Shown here piece by piece: positions 1 through 8,077 of a DNA stretch of 40,463 nt. The stretch comes from Planctomycetota bacterium (lineage in GTDB: Bacteria > Planctomycetota > Planctomycetia > Gemmatales > Gemmataceae). The DNA lies in NCBI GenBank assembly GCA_016873095.1, contig VGYC01000051.1:1-40463 (forward strand), given 5' to 3'. How positions within the stretch are numbered: the stretch's first letter is position 1; each line of letters opens with the position of its first letter. The notes beneath the pieces were generated by a model. That model made no database searches, had not been told where the DNA came from, and saw only the letters and a list, made by a program, of their open reading frames with translations. A program made the translations under genes and the position numbers.

Positions 1-242
1 CGCGGTGCCAGGATCTGGGCAAGCCTCCCGGCATCCGGCCCCTTCAATTGCACCTGGCGTTCGCAGGCAACATCCCACTGCGATACGCCATTGATGATCC
101 GCCAGTACTCCGCTTCCGGGTGTCCATAGCTCGTGGGCATGAGCATGTGGTTGTAGGTTGTAAAGGCCGTCACGCCTTCGGCGAGGGTTGCCTCAAAGTA
201 TGGGGATGGACGCAGGCGTGCCGACGGGGTAATGCCGAACAA
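1..242 (-). CDS. GcvT/DmdA-like aminomethyltransferase-family protein, N-terminal part (runs off left edge)
   Basis: Read on the minus strand, about 80 residues are visible from a TTG codon at 242-240, which sits 8 nt after a GGGA ribosome-binding motif. The segment YNHMLMPTSYG followed by EYWR and WDVACERQVQLKGPD matches the N-terminal folate-binding region of the GcvT superfamily. It most resembles the DmdA-like branch (dimethylsulfoniopropionate demethylase and relatives), where YNHMLLP and WDVSAERQVEI are typical. Family members pass one-carbon units from a methylated substrate to tetrahydrofolate. The gene is divergent from a GcvA-like LysR regulator, which may control it. The substrate cannot be set from the N-terminus alone; glycine-cleavage T protein and sarcosine or DMSP demethylases are all possible. 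No ATG lies in a good place, so the start is a judgement. Confidence 0.72.
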   Translation of the reverse strand, partial: MFGITPSARLRPSPYFEATLAEGVTAFTTYNHMLMPTSYGHPEAEYWRIINGVSQWDVACERQVQLKGPDAGRLAQILAP

Positions 243-295
243 TCTTATTGTCCCTTCATGATCGCGCGCGCCTGAGCGCCATCGTCGCAACCGGG

Positions 296-312
296 GCAGG
301 TGAGCGACCTGC
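296..312. promoter_or_regulatory. Inverted repeat upstream of the GcvT/DmdA-like gene
   Basis: GCAGGT-GAGCG-ACCTGC is a perfect 6-bp dyad with a 5-bp spacer. It lies about 54 bp upstream of the TTG start of the minus-strand gene, inside the region shared with the LysR gene. Position and symmetry suit a regulator site, but a short dyad of this kind can arise by chance. Confidence 0.35.
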
Positions 313-392
313 GCCGATAGTTGAGTTTAACCTTCTGATGACGTGCCAAGTAGTCCAGTGCTCATTGACGGGTGTCCATTTCTGGCCCAGTA

Positions 393-414
393 TTTTTCAT
401 ATGTGCCTGAAAAA
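393..414. promoter_or_regulatory. Probable LysR operator (TTTTTCA-N8-TGAAAAA)
   Basis: A perfect 7-bp inverted repeat, TTTTTCA then 8 bp then TGAAAAA, ends 21 bp before the LysR start codon. It contains the T-N11-A core expected of LysR boxes, and it is AT-rich in GC-rich DNA. A TTGACG hexamer at 365-370 could be a -35 element, which would put the dyad over or just after the -10 region. This would suit negative autoregulation of the LysR gene. The role is inferred from symmetry and position. Confidence 0.5.
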
Positions 415-435
415 AGTTCGTTATCGAGAGGGCAG

Positions 436-1368
436 ATGAAACCAGTGATCAGCAGGCGGCGACTGCCCCCCCTGAATGCCATGCGCGCCTTCGAGTCGGC
501 GGCACGTCATGAGAGCTTCAAGGAAGCTGCCGCGGAACTCAAGGTTTCGCAGTCGGCCATCAGCCACCAGGTAAAGGGGCTGGAGGCTGCCCTGGGCGTG
601 GAACTGTTCGTACGCAAGGCGCGTGCCGTCGAATTGACCCGGGCCGGGAAAATCTATTACGTGGTATTGCGCGACGCATTCGAACGCATCTCCGAGGGAA
701 CTGACTTGATACGTGCACGCGGATCCGCGGGTGCGATAACGCTCCAGGCGTATTCGACATTCACCGTTCGATGGCTGATTCCCCGATTGCCGCGTTTTCA
801 GCTACTGCATCCCGAGGTTCTGGTGCGTCTCCACACCTCGCAGGATGATGTGAATTTTGATCGTGACGATGTCGATGCCTGCGTGATGATTGGAGTACCG
901 ACCAACCAGGAATTGCACTACGACCACTTGTTTGGCTGTGAGTTGTATCCAGTGTGCAGTCCGACCTTGTTGGAAAAGCGCGGACCGATTGACTCACCGG
1001 AACGTCTCGCCGAGCACACCATGATTCAGGTATATCCGTCGGAGAATGACTGGTGGGTGTGGCTAGAAGCCAATGGCGTCGGTGATGTCGATCCCGATTC
1101 CGGCTTGCAGTTCGACAGCTACGACCTGGCTCTGGTTGCGGCCCTGCAAGGGATGGGTATCGCCCTTGGTCAACAACCGTACATGAGCAGGGACATGAAG
1201 TCGGGCATGCTGGTCGAGATCTTCCCGGGCCGGCGCATCAGGAATCCGAACGATTGGTATTTCGTCTGCCGGAAGGGAAAAAAGGACTGCTCGAAAATCG
1301 AAGCCCTCAGGTCCTGGCTGCTACAGGAAGTTGCAGCCGATTCCGAGCTGTCCGTCGGCCGAATCTGA
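436..1368 (+). CDS. LysR-family transcriptional regulator, GcvA-like
   Basis: A 310-residue DNA-binding regulator. The N-terminus reads RRRLPPLNAMRAFESAARHESF and then QSAISHQVKGLE, the winged-helix HTH of the GcvA/AmpR-type LysR group (about residues 8-68). The remainder is the periplasmic-binding-like effector domain, and total length is normal for the family. The ATG at 436 was chosen because GAGAGGG lies just upstream and the protein then begins exactly at the usual GcvA N-terminus; an in-frame start at 343 would add unrelated residues. It is divergent from the GcvT/DmdA-like gene, and LysR regulators typically control their divergent neighbour. It converges on the acyl-CoA dehydrogenase gene. 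The effector is unknown. Confidence 0.93.
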   Translation: MKPVISRRRLPPLNAMRAFESAARHESFKEAAAELKVSQSAISHQVKGLEAALGVELFVRKARAVELTRAGKIYYVVLRDAFERISEGTDLIRARGSAGAITLQAYSTFTVRWLIPRLPRFQLLHPEVLVRLHTSQDDVNFDRDDVDACVMIGVPTNQELHYDHLFGCELYPVCSPTLLEKRGPIDSPERLAEHTMIQVYPSENDWWVWLEANGVGDVDPDSGLQFDSYDLALVAALQGMGIALGQQPYMSRDMKSGMLVEIFPGRRIRNPNDWYFVCRKGKKDCSKIEALRSWLLQEVAADSELSVGRI

Positions 1369-1379
1369 CCCGGGCCGAC
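1354..1379. terminator. Hairpin at the LysR / acyl-CoA dehydrogenase convergence
   Basis: GTCGGCC and GGCCGAC form a 7-bp GC-rich stem around a 12-nt loop that holds the LysR stop codon. Placement between converging genes suits a two-way terminator. There is no T-run after the stem, so it is not a textbook rho-independent terminator. Confidence 0.3.
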
Positions 1380-1392
1380 AGCCTGAAGCGGC

Positions 1393-2559
1393 TCAGTAGG
1401 ACTTTGGCAGTCCGAGCGCTTTCTCCGCGATATTGCACAGGATCAGCTGCGGGCTGATGGGCGCAAGGCGGGTGATCAGGACTTCGCGCAGCAGCCTTTC
1501 CACGTGGAATTCCTTTGCATAGCCCATGCCGCCGTGGGTCATCACGGCCTGGGTGCAGGCTTTGAAACCCGCCTCAGCCGCCAGGTACTTGGCGGCATTG
1601 GCCTCAACACCGCACGGCTGGCCGGCATCGTAAAGGCTGGCGGCACGCATGGTCATCAGCCATGCCGCCTCCAACTCGATCCAACTCTGCGCCAGCGGAT
1701 GCTGAATCGACTGGTTCTGACCAATCGGCCGGTCGAAAACGACGCGGTCTTTGGCATATTGCGTGGCGCGGGCAAGGGCGTTGCGGCCGATGCCGATGGC
1801 TTCCGCCGCGATCAGGATGCGTTCGGGATTGAGGCTGTGCAGCAGGTAATGGAAGCCCTTGCCTTCCTCCCCGATCCGGTCTTCGACCGGCACCGGCAGG
1901 CCGTCGATGAACACTTCACATGAATCCACCGCCGCGCGGCCCATCTTGGGTATGGTTCGCACGTCACAATGATCGCGATTCAGCCTGGTATAGAACAGCG
2001 TCATTCCATCGGTGGGACGTGCACAGGCTTCTTTGGACGTGGTTCGTGTCAGCAGCATGACCCGGTCAGCTTCCTGTGCGGTTGAAGTCCAGATCTTCTT
2101 TCCGTCCACCTGGTAGCCGGCATCGGAACGTACCGCGCGGGTTTCTATTGACGTCGTGTTGAGCCCGGCATCGGATTCGGTGACGCCGAAACACGCCTGG
2201 CTCGTGCCCTGGATCAGGCCCGGCAGCCAGCGATGCTTCTGTTCCTGGCTGCCAAAGACCACGATCGGGTGGGGACCAAAGATATTGATGTGGATGGCAG
2301 AGGCGGCGCTCATTGCACCGGATGAATTGGCCACGGTATGCATCATCAGGGCCGCCTCGGTCGCGCCCAGTCCCGCACCACCAAACTCCTCAGGCATGGT
2401 GATGCCGAGCCAGCCCCCATCCGCCATGGCACGGTGGAAGTCGACCGGGAATTCTCCCGACTGGTCGTGTTCCAGCCAGTAATCATCACCGAACGCGGCG
2501 CAGACCCTGCGCACTTCGTCGCAAATTGCCTGTTGATCCGGAGACAGCGAAAAATCCAT
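1393..2559 (-). CDS. Acyl-CoA dehydrogenase
   Basis: A 388-residue flavoprotein of the acyl-CoA dehydrogenase superfamily, which introduces an alpha-beta double bond into an acyl-CoA thioester and passes electrons to ETF. N-terminal alpha-helical domain about 1-118; FAD/substrate signature CFGVTESDAG at 123-132; KKIWTS at 154-159; C-terminal helical domain with GGMGYAKEFHVERLLREV; usual tail ending LGLPKSY. Length is typical. It is the last gene of the five-gene minus-strand operon, 69 bp after the SDR. With the hydratase and dehydrogenase upstream it gives three of the four classical beta-oxidation chemistries. No obvious T-E-Q-type catalytic tail is seen, so chain length and substrate cannot be assigned. 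Confidence 0.93.
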   Translation of the reverse strand: MDFSLSPDQQAICDEVRRVCAAFGDDYWLEHDQSGEFPVDFHRAMADGGWLGITMPEEFGGAGLGATEAALMMHTVANSSGAMSAASAIHINIFGPHPIVVFGSQEQKHRWLPGLIQGTSQACFGVTESDAGLNTTSIETRAVRSDAGYQVDGKKIWTSTAQEADRVMLLTRTTSKEACARPTDGMTLFYTRLNRDHCDVRTIPKMGRAAVDSCEVFIDGLPVPVEDRIGEEGKGFHYLLHSLNPERILIAAEAIGIGRNALARATQYAKDRVVFDRPIGQNQSIQHPLAQSWIELEAAWLMTMRAASLYDAGQPCGVEANAAKYLAAEAGFKACTQAVMTHGGMGYAKEFHVERLLREVLITRLAPISPQLILCNIAEKALGLPKSY

Positions 2560-2628
2560 CAGCCCGTTCTCGCGTCAGCCCGCGAATGGCTGTCGACCCG
2601 GACGTCGAACGCATCTCCCCCGGAGCTC

Positions 2629-3429
2629 TTACATGGCATAGCCGCCGCTCACACTGATGCACTGACCCGTGACATAGGACGTCTTGTCCGAAACCAGTAA
2701 CAGCACCATCGGGACAATATCGTCCGGGTCGCCAACCCGTCGCAGCGGGTATTGGCGGAGCACCTTCTTCAGAGTCTCGTCGTTCTGGAAAATGAGGCTC
2801 TGGTGACTTCCCTCGCGCCACAAGCTGTCATTGCCTGCGTCACCGGAATTCTTCGGCAGGGTCAGACCAGGACACACGACGTTGACATTCAACTGGTGTT
2901 TGCCGAATTCGCGTGCCAGGGCCTTGCTGAGCGTGATGATCCCACCCTTGCAGGCACCATAAACGGCTTCCTTGAACTCCCCCACCCGGCCCGCATCCGA
3001 GCCGATGGTGATGATCTTGCCGTAAGATCTCGCGATCATTGAGGGTGCCACCGCGCGGATGCAGTGGATTGGCCCCCACAGGTTGATCGCAACTTCGCGT
3101 TCGAAGTCCTCGTAGGACTTGTCGACGAACAGTGCGTTGTTGGTCCAGCCGGCATTGTTCACCAGGATGTCAATCTGCCCGAATCGCTCGAGCGCGCATG
3201 CAGCCATGTGTTCAACCTGCTGCCGGTCCCCCACGTCGGTCTTCACGAACAGCACATCATCGCGACCGGATGCGCGTAATTGCCTGACCACGCGTTGCGC
3301 CTGCTCTTCATCGACGTCCGCGATGACGACATGGGCCCCTTCCCTGAACAGCCCTTCCGTGATCGCCTTGCCGATATTCGAAGCGCCACCCGTTACGATG
3401 GCGGTCTTTTCCTGCAATCCCAAGTCCAC
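2629..3429 (-). CDS. SDR-family oxidoreductase (FabG-like)
   Basis: A short-chain dehydrogenase/reductase of 266 residues. Using the GTG at 3429, visible motifs are TGGASNIG (13-20, dinucleotide binding), NNAG (91-94), Ser144, and the catalytic pair Tyr157/Lys161 in YGACK. The final GQCISVSGGYAM tail is typical of FabG-like SDRs. The GTG has a GGGGG ribosome-binding motif 9 nt upstream; a longer reading from an ATG at 3480 or 3456 would add atypical residues, so the GTG is preferred. It follows the enoyl-CoA hydratase by 66 bp in the operon and probably acts as the hydroxyacyl-CoA dehydrogenase step. That substrate role is inferred from context only. Confidence 0.9.
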   Translation of the reverse strand: MDLGLQEKTAIVTGGASNIGKAITEGLFREGAHVVIADVDEEQAQRVVRQLRASGRDDVLFVKTDVGDRQQVEHMAACALERFGQIDILVNNAGWTNNALFVDKSYEDFEREVAINLWGPIHCIRAVAPSMIARSYGKIITIGSDAGRVGEFKEAVYGACKGGIITLSKALAREFGKHQLNVNVVCPGLTLPKNSGDAGNDSLWREGSHQSLIFQNDETLKKVLRQYPLRRVGDPDDIVPMVLLLVSDKTSYVTGQCISVSGGYAM

Positions 3430-3495
3430 AGCAATTAACCCCCTAGTTCCGGCCATTCTGCTCGATAATCGTAGCGTCAAGGATCCAGGTCCCCC

Positions 3496-4290
3496 TCAGG
3501 GTGTCTTCTTCTTGGAAGTTTCCTGGAATTTCCTGATGCGTTCCCTTATCTCGTCCGCAGCCTGTGTGCGATTGCGTTCGAAGTAGATTTCTTCCAGCCA
3601 AAGCGCATCCGCCAGCGGCATGTCGATTCCCAGCATGGCGACTTCCTTGGCGAAGCGCACGGCGGTCTTGCCGTTATCACAGATTGCCTGAGCGATTTTC
3701 ATGGCTTCGCCCAGCAGCGCTTCCCGCGGCACGACCTTCTGTACCAGTCGCAGGCGCAGCGCCTCCTGCGCTGCTATCGGCTCCCCGGTCAGCAGCATCA
3801 GCATCGCATCGCCGAGTCCTGCCAGGCGCGGCAACCATTGCGTTCCGCCGCCGCCGGGCAAGGCACCCAGCTTGACTTCCGGCAGACCGAGCAACGCACC
3901 TTCAGCGGCGATGCGGATGTCGCAACCCAGCGCCAGCTCAAGGCCGCCGCCAAACGCATAGCCATTGATGGCGGCGATGGTGGGTTTGTTGATCTTGAGT
4001 GAATTCGGGGTAACCCAGTACCGGGTCCTCGATTGCGGCGGCAGGTTCAGGAAGTCAGGTGCTTTCCTAATGTCGATGCCAGTGGAGAATGCCCGGCCGC
4101 TGCCGGTGTAGACCAGCACGCGAAGTTCGTCATCAGCCGCGAATTCCTCCAGCCGCCGCCGATGCTCAATCATCAATTCCATGTCGAACGAGTTCATCGC
4201 CTGGGGGCGATTGAGCGTAAGCACCGCGACAGCACCCTGTGTTTCCCAAATCAGGGGCTTGGCTGTTTCCAACGACTTGTCTTCACGCAT
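3496..4290 (-). CDS. Enoyl-CoA hydratase/isomerase (crotonase family), catalytically intact
   Basis: A 264-residue crotonase that hydrates 2-enoyl-CoA esters. Both catalytic glutamates are present: Glu118 in GGGLELALGCD and Glu138 in GLPEVKLG. The oxyanion-hole segment FSTGIDI lies near residue 70. Length is normal. It sits between the alpha/beta hydrolase and the SDR in the minus-strand operon, in the expected order for beta-oxidation-like degradation. The basic, Lys-rich C-terminus (SKKKTP) is unremarkable. Substrate is unknown. Confidence 0.93.
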   Translation of the reverse strand: MREDKSLETAKPLIWETQGAVAVLTLNRPQAMNSFDMELMIEHRRRLEEFAADDELRVLVYTGSGRAFSTGIDIRKAPDFLNLPPQSRTRYWVTPNSLKINKPTIAAINGYAFGGGLELALGCDIRIAAEGALLGLPEVKLGALPGGGGTQWLPRLAGLGDAMLMLLTGEPIAAQEALRLRLVQKVVPREALLGEAMKIAQAICDNGKTAVRFAKEVAMLGIDMPLADALWLEEIYFERNRTQAADEIRERIRKFQETSKKKTP

Positions 4291-4338
4291 GCTTTGAGAC
4301 TTGTACCTTCAACTTGACGGGATTAATTGACCCCGGGT

Positions 4339-5115
4339 CTATCGATGCTGGCGTTCGATGAATTCAAGGATATGATCGTTGGTGACATCGCGCGCCTCCC
4401 AGTGCACGCAGTGTCCCGCGCCGGGAATCACGCGGAGTTCCGCGCCAGGAATGGCCTTGGAGATCATCTCTGAGGCGCGAGGCGGGCAGTAAGGATCGAG
4501 CTCTCCCGCAAGTACCAGGCTGGGGCATTTGATGGCACCGAGTTCCTGGATCATGGGTTCATCCGCGAGTCGTAACATCGCCCGGCAGGCGTTCAGGTAG
4601 CCACCCGGATCCCGGACCGCGGCTGTTCGCAGTTGCTGGTATTCAGCGACGAGCTGCTCGTCTCCCATTGAGAAGCATCCGCGTGCGTCAGCCTGCGTAA
4701 TTGAAGCAATCGCTGCCAGGCCACCGTGCGTCACCTGCTCGATACGTTGGCGGAAGAATGCCTGACCGGAACGGCCTACAGTACATGAACTGGCGACGAG
4801 AATGAGTCCCTGCGCCATGGCAGGGAAGTCCAGCGCGAACCGTTGTGCAATGACGCCACCCATCGAAAAGCCGATGAGCCAGGCTGAAGCCATCTCATGG
4901 GCGCTCAGGATCTGCGCCAGGTCATCTGCCATCTGCTGAACGGTGCCATTCCCGGCGCCCACGGGGCTGGCGCCGAAACCCCGCACGTCATAGCAGAGGA
5001 CATTCATCGAGCGCTGCAGGAAGGCCTGCTGCCGTGACCACGCATTACGCGTTTCAGACAGCCCGTGGATCAGGACTACGGCTTTCCCTGCCCTCGATGC
5101 GATTACTGCGGTCAT
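4339..5115 (-). CDS. Alpha/beta hydrolase
   Basis: A 258-residue alpha/beta-hydrolase-fold protein. The triad is visible: nucleophile Ser84 in GFSMGG, Asp207 in GELDPYCPP, and His235 in GAGHCVHWE. The oxyanion motif HGLSE follows beta-strand 3 (residues 12-21). It resembles 3-oxoadipate enol-lactonase and meta-cleavage-type hydrolases, but this fold is too broad for a firm substrate. The N-terminus is short (HG motif at residue 17), so a missed upstream start is possible, although the 36-bp gap to the LLM gene leaves little room. It belongs to the five-gene operon and may cleave an ester, lactone or C-C bond before beta-oxidation. Confidence 0.88.
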   Translation of the reverse strand: MTAVIASRAGKAVVLIHGLSETRNAWSRQQAFLQRSMNVLCYDVRGFGASPVGAGNGTVQQMADDLAQILSAHEMASAWLIGFSMGGVIAQRFALDFPAMAQGLILVASSCTVGRSGQAFFRQRIEQVTHGGLAAIASITQADARGCFSMGDEQLVAEYQQLRTAAVRDPGGYLNACRAMLRLADEPMIQELGAIKCPSLVLAGELDPYCPPRASEMISKAIPGAELRVIPGAGHCVHWEARDVTNDHILEFIERQHR

Positions 5116-5151
5116 CGGCGTCGTCTGGTAGTGCCGGCCCCTGCTGTTCGA

Positions 5152-6153
5152 CTACTTCAAGTGCCTGATAATGCCGTCGTTGATCTCTTCCATGCGAGCC
5201 TGCCGTCCGCCGACGCCCGCCCGGAATGCCAGAGTAACACCGTCAAGGCCCAGCATCGCCAGTTCGCGAATCCTGTGCAGGCATTCTCCGGCGGTACCGA
5301 CAAGGGCGACGTAATCAATGAATTCGGGCGACACGGAACGCTTGTGCCCGGCATGCGAAGACATGTGCTCCAGCCGATTGTAGCTCTCACTGGCGCGCTG
5401 GAAGTCCTGCCTGAAGGGCTCCAGGAAATCGGGCAGATTCTTCCACTGGTGGAATGTTTCAGCCTGGGATGCGGCCCAATGGCTGACATCGTCACGAGCG
5501 CGGTCACGATCATCCGATATGCCTATGCAGGTCCACAGGTCAAACTTGATTTCGTTGAAATCGCGGCCGACCTCTGCTGCGCCCTTCCGCACGTGATCCA
5601 TCTGCCACTTGACGAATTCTGCGTTTGCGCCACCCATCAGGATGACACCGTCGGCCACGCGGCCGCACATTGCAAGAATACGGGGTTGATTGGCGGCAAC
5701 GTAAATCGGTATCTTGCCGGTGGCCGTCACCAGGTGATAAGGCTTTCCGTCAGCACCCTTGACTTCCCCGCCGCTGCACAGCGTATGGATGGTGTTGATG
5801 GATTCCTCCAGAAAACTGATGGAGGCGGGCTTCAGCCCTATGGAATAGACACCGGTCCAGCCGCTGCCCAGTCCGATGATGGCGCGACCATTGCTGACTT
5901 CATTCAGCGCCGTGAATCCGTTGGCCAGCGTGGTGGGATGCCGCGTGACCGGATTGGTGACCCCGGTCGACAGCTTGATCGTCGAAGTTTGAGTGGCACA
6001 AAGCGCAAGCGCGATGTAACAGTCCTTCATCGACAGCTGGACATCGGCGATCCAGGCACTGTCGAAGCCCAGCTTTTCGGCGTTCCGAACGACTTCAACG
6101 GTGTGCAGGATGGGCTCGCGGGGGCTGATTCCCAGGGATACTCCGACCTTCAT
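5152..6153 (-). CDS. LLM-class (luciferase-like) flavin/F420-dependent oxidoreductase
   Basis: A 333-residue TIM-barrel protein of the bacterial-luciferase-like superfamily. Supporting segments are the N-terminal MKVGVSLG strand, LGFDSAWIADVQLSM, TNPVTRHPTTLA, IIGLGSGWTG and GRVADGVILMGG. This family uses either FMN or coenzyme F420; the sequence is of the Mer/FGD-like kind often labelled F420-dependent. It is the first gene of the minus-strand operon ahead of the alpha/beta hydrolase, enoyl-CoA hydratase, SDR and acyl-CoA dehydrogenase. A complete F420 biosynthesis operon 10 kb away makes F420 use plausible, though not shown. It could open or reduce the pathway substrate. It lacks the SDHFQPWRH signature of the true Fgd in this window. 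Confidence 0.88.
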   Translation of the reverse strand: MKVGVSLGISPREPILHTVEVVRNAEKLGFDSAWIADVQLSMKDCYIALALCATQTSTIKLSTGVTNPVTRHPTTLANGFTALNEVSNGRAIIGLGSGWTGVYSIGLKPASISFLEESINTIHTLCSGGEVKGADGKPYHLVTATGKIPIYVAANQPRILAMCGRVADGVILMGGANAEFVKWQMDHVRKGAAEVGRDFNEIKFDLWTCIGISDDRDRARDDVSHWAASQAETFHQWKNLPDFLEPFRQDFQRASESYNRLEHMSSHAGHKRSVSPEFIDYVALVGTAGECLHRIRELAMLGLDGVTLAFRAGVGGRQARMEEINDGIIRHLK

Positions 6154-6274
6154 TTCACGCGCTCCTCGGAAGTTGGCGGCTACCTTGAGCCACCTGCGAA
6201 AACCACGATCCTCTGACTGGAGAACCTGCCGAACGATCAGTATTCCCGCCGGATTAACGGTGCTGGAACGAAAA

Positions 6275-6302
6275 TTGCCCGATCGCTGTGGTCAAATATA
6301 CC
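6275..6302 (+). promoter_or_regulatory. Candidate sigma70-type promoter for the GTG-start crotonase
   Basis: TTGCCC (6275-6280), a 16-bp spacer and TATACC (6297-6302) lie in the 225-bp region between the divergent LLM and crotonase genes. Read on the other strand, the same stretch gives TTGACC just upstream of the LLM gene, so opposed promoters may overlap here. The match is only fair and the 5' leader would be about 70 nt. Confidence 0.3.
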
Positions 6303-6378
6303 GCAAATAGGGGTTCTGCTAATGTAGAAGAGCGTCCGCGTCTGAGAGGCGACATTTATCATTAGTGATCCCATTCGA

Positions 6379-7107
6379 GTGACGCGCCAGGCGGGCGTTG
6401 TTTCACTTTTCCTGAATCGACCCGAACGCAGGAACGCGTTGTCGCTGGTGCTACTGAGAAGACTCAGCGAAGCGCTGTCGAGCGAAGTCGGTGAAGGCAC
6501 GGCGGCGGTAATCATCAGCGGCGTCGACGGGAGCTTCAGTGCAGGCGCGGACCTCGATGACCTGACTGGAACGCTGGCCGACCTGGCGATGGATGACGCC
6601 ATCGAAGAGGTGACAGGGAAGATCCTCGCGCTGCCGGTTCCGGTAATTGCCGCCATCGACGGACCTTGTATGGGCGGCGCGGTCGACCTCGCCCTGAGCT
6701 GTGACCACCGCATCGCCTCGGAGGATGCGATCTTCCACGTGCCTGCCGCCCGCCTGGGCCTGCTTTACAACCCGCGCTCGGTCGTGAGAATGCAGCGACG
6801 GCTTGGCCGCGATGCAGTCTTCCGGATGCTGGTCCTCGGCGAACGGCTGGACGCCGACGCCGCACTGCTTGCCGGGATTGTCTCCAGCGTAGTCAACGGT
6901 GTCAGTTACGAAGCAGCCCAGGCGATCGCCCTGAGCACCGACGGAAACTTCCTGCCGGCAGTGACCGCAACCAAGCGCTTGCTCAATGCGATTGATGCGC
7001 CCGGCTATGACCCCGCAGAGTGGGAAGCGCTGCGTCGTGAGATGTTGTCGTCTCCGGAGCGGCGGGCGGCAGTTGTCCGCGAAAAAAAGCGCCGCGGGCG
7101 GCAATAG
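6379..7107 (+). CDS. Divergent crotonase-family protein lacking both catalytic glutamates
   Basis: A 242-residue crotonase-fold protein starting at a GTG. The oxyanion-hole segments are kept (GSFSAGADL near 51-59, PCMGGAVDLALSCD near 97-109). The two hydratase glutamates are replaced: Asp103 stands where the first Glu is expected, and Ala123 in HVPAARLG where the second is expected. It is therefore unlikely to be an ordinary enoyl-CoA hydratase. Crotonases with such changes act as isomerases, thioesterases, decarboxylases or C-C hydrolases, or have no known activity. The C-terminus is strongly basic (EKKRRGRQ). It is divergent from the LLM operon and converges on the CaiD-like gene. No ATG is available near the start; GTG fits the family N-terminus. 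Confidence 0.85.
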   Translation: MTRQAGVVSLFLNRPERRNALSLVLLRRLSEALSSEVGEGTAAVIISGVDGSFSAGADLDDLTGTLADLAMDDAIEEVTGKILALPVPVIAAIDGPCMGGAVDLALSCDHRIASEDAIFHVPAARLGLLYNPRSVVRMQRRLGRDAVFRMLVLGERLDADAALLAGIVSSVVNGVSYEAAQAIALSTDGNFLPAVTATKRLLNAIDAPGYDPAEWEALRREMLSSPERRAAVVREKKRRGRQ

Positions 7108-7178
7108 GGGATCCCTCCGACTCTCGTGCGCCGCATGACCCGTGGCCAGCCGGCCAGACCACGCTTCCTGCTACCGGA

Positions 7179-7979
7179 TCACTGGCCTTTGAATTCCGCT
7201 TTGCGTTTCTCGACGAATGCGCTGATCCCTTCCCTGGCGTCATCGGACCGGAGCAACTTCCGGTAAATTGGCAGATCGGCAGTACGCATGGTGCGGAATG
7301 CGTCCTGGATGGAATCGGTCTCGATGGCGCGCAGCAATTCCTTGATCGACTGCAGGGCCAATGGCGCTACGCCCGCCAGCTTGCTGGCCCATGCCCTGGC
7401 AGTGGGCATGAGCTGATCCTTCGGCACCACGGCATTCACGAGGCCATAGCGTGCGGCCTCCGCCGCTCCCATGCGCTCACCCAGCAGGAGCATTTCCATG
7501 GCCTTGTTATACGGCAGGCGCCGCGGCAGGCGCTGAATGGCGCCCGCGTCCGGGACGATTCCGAGGGGCATTTCCGGCAGCGCAAATTCGACATGCTCGG
7601 CCGCCACGATCAGGTCACAGGCCAGCGCGATCTCGACTCCGCCGCCAAGCGTAATCCCGTTCAATGCCGCAATGACCGGCTTGTTCAGATTCCAAAGTTC
7701 GGTAATGCCGGCAAACCCGCCAGGGCCATAGTCATCCTCCCACCAGTTATCCAGCGACATCTCCCCGGCTTGAACTGCTTTCAGATCCCAGCCGGCACAG
7801 AAAATCCGCTCGCCAGCGCCGGTAATAATGCCCACCATCAGATCGGGATCATCACGCAGTGTCACGAAGGCCTCGCCCAGCGCACGGCTTACCTTCATGT
7901 CGATGGCATTGGCCTTGGGCTTGTCGATGACAATCTCGAGAACACCGCCGCTGCGAGACACGACAACATGATCTGACAT
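7179..7979 (-). CDS. CaiD-like enoyl-CoA hydratase
   Basis: A 266-residue crotonase with both catalytic glutamates (Glu117 in GGGVEIALACD, Glu136 in ALPEMPLG). It follows E. coli CaiD (crotonobetainyl-CoA hydratase) over much of its length: KPKANAID near 20, GAGERIFCAGWDLKA near 54, DYGPGGFAGITE near 83, and GIVPDAGA near 140. CaiD hydrates crotonobetainyl-CoA to carnitinyl-CoA. No caiA, caiB or caiC partners are adjacent, so the substrate is uncertain and a general enoyl-CoA hydratase is possible. The ATG at 7979 gives the family-typical MSDHVVVSRSGG start; an in-frame ATG at 8045 would add an unrelated 22-residue leader. The gene is divergent from the molybdenum hydroxylase genes with a 98-bp shared upstream region, so co-regulation is plausible. 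Confidence 0.88.
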   Translation of the reverse strand: MSDHVVVSRSGGVLEIVIDKPKANAIDMKVSRALGEAFVTLRDDPDLMVGIITGAGERIFCAGWDLKAVQAGEMSLDNWWEDDYGPGGFAGITELWNLNKPVIAALNGITLGGGVEIALACDLIVAAEHVEFALPEMPLGIVPDAGAIQRLPRRLPYNKAMEMLLLGERMGAAEAARYGLVNAVVPKDQLMPTARAWASKLAGVAPLALQSIKELLRAIETDSIQDAFRTMRTADLPIYRKLLRSDDAREGISAFVEKRKAEFKGQ

Positions 7980-8077
7980 GGCGCTAACCTTCGCTCGTTG
8001 TTGAGCGGCAAGTATATTCGCGACCGGGTACCGGATTGCCAACACGTTGGGGCGGCGAATACGCTAATCTACTTGGA

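Noticed and set aside
7143-7156. TGGCC-AGCC-GGCCA hairpin as a terminator between two crotonase genes
   Set aside because: The 5-bp stem has no T-run and such stems are frequent in DNA this GC-rich.
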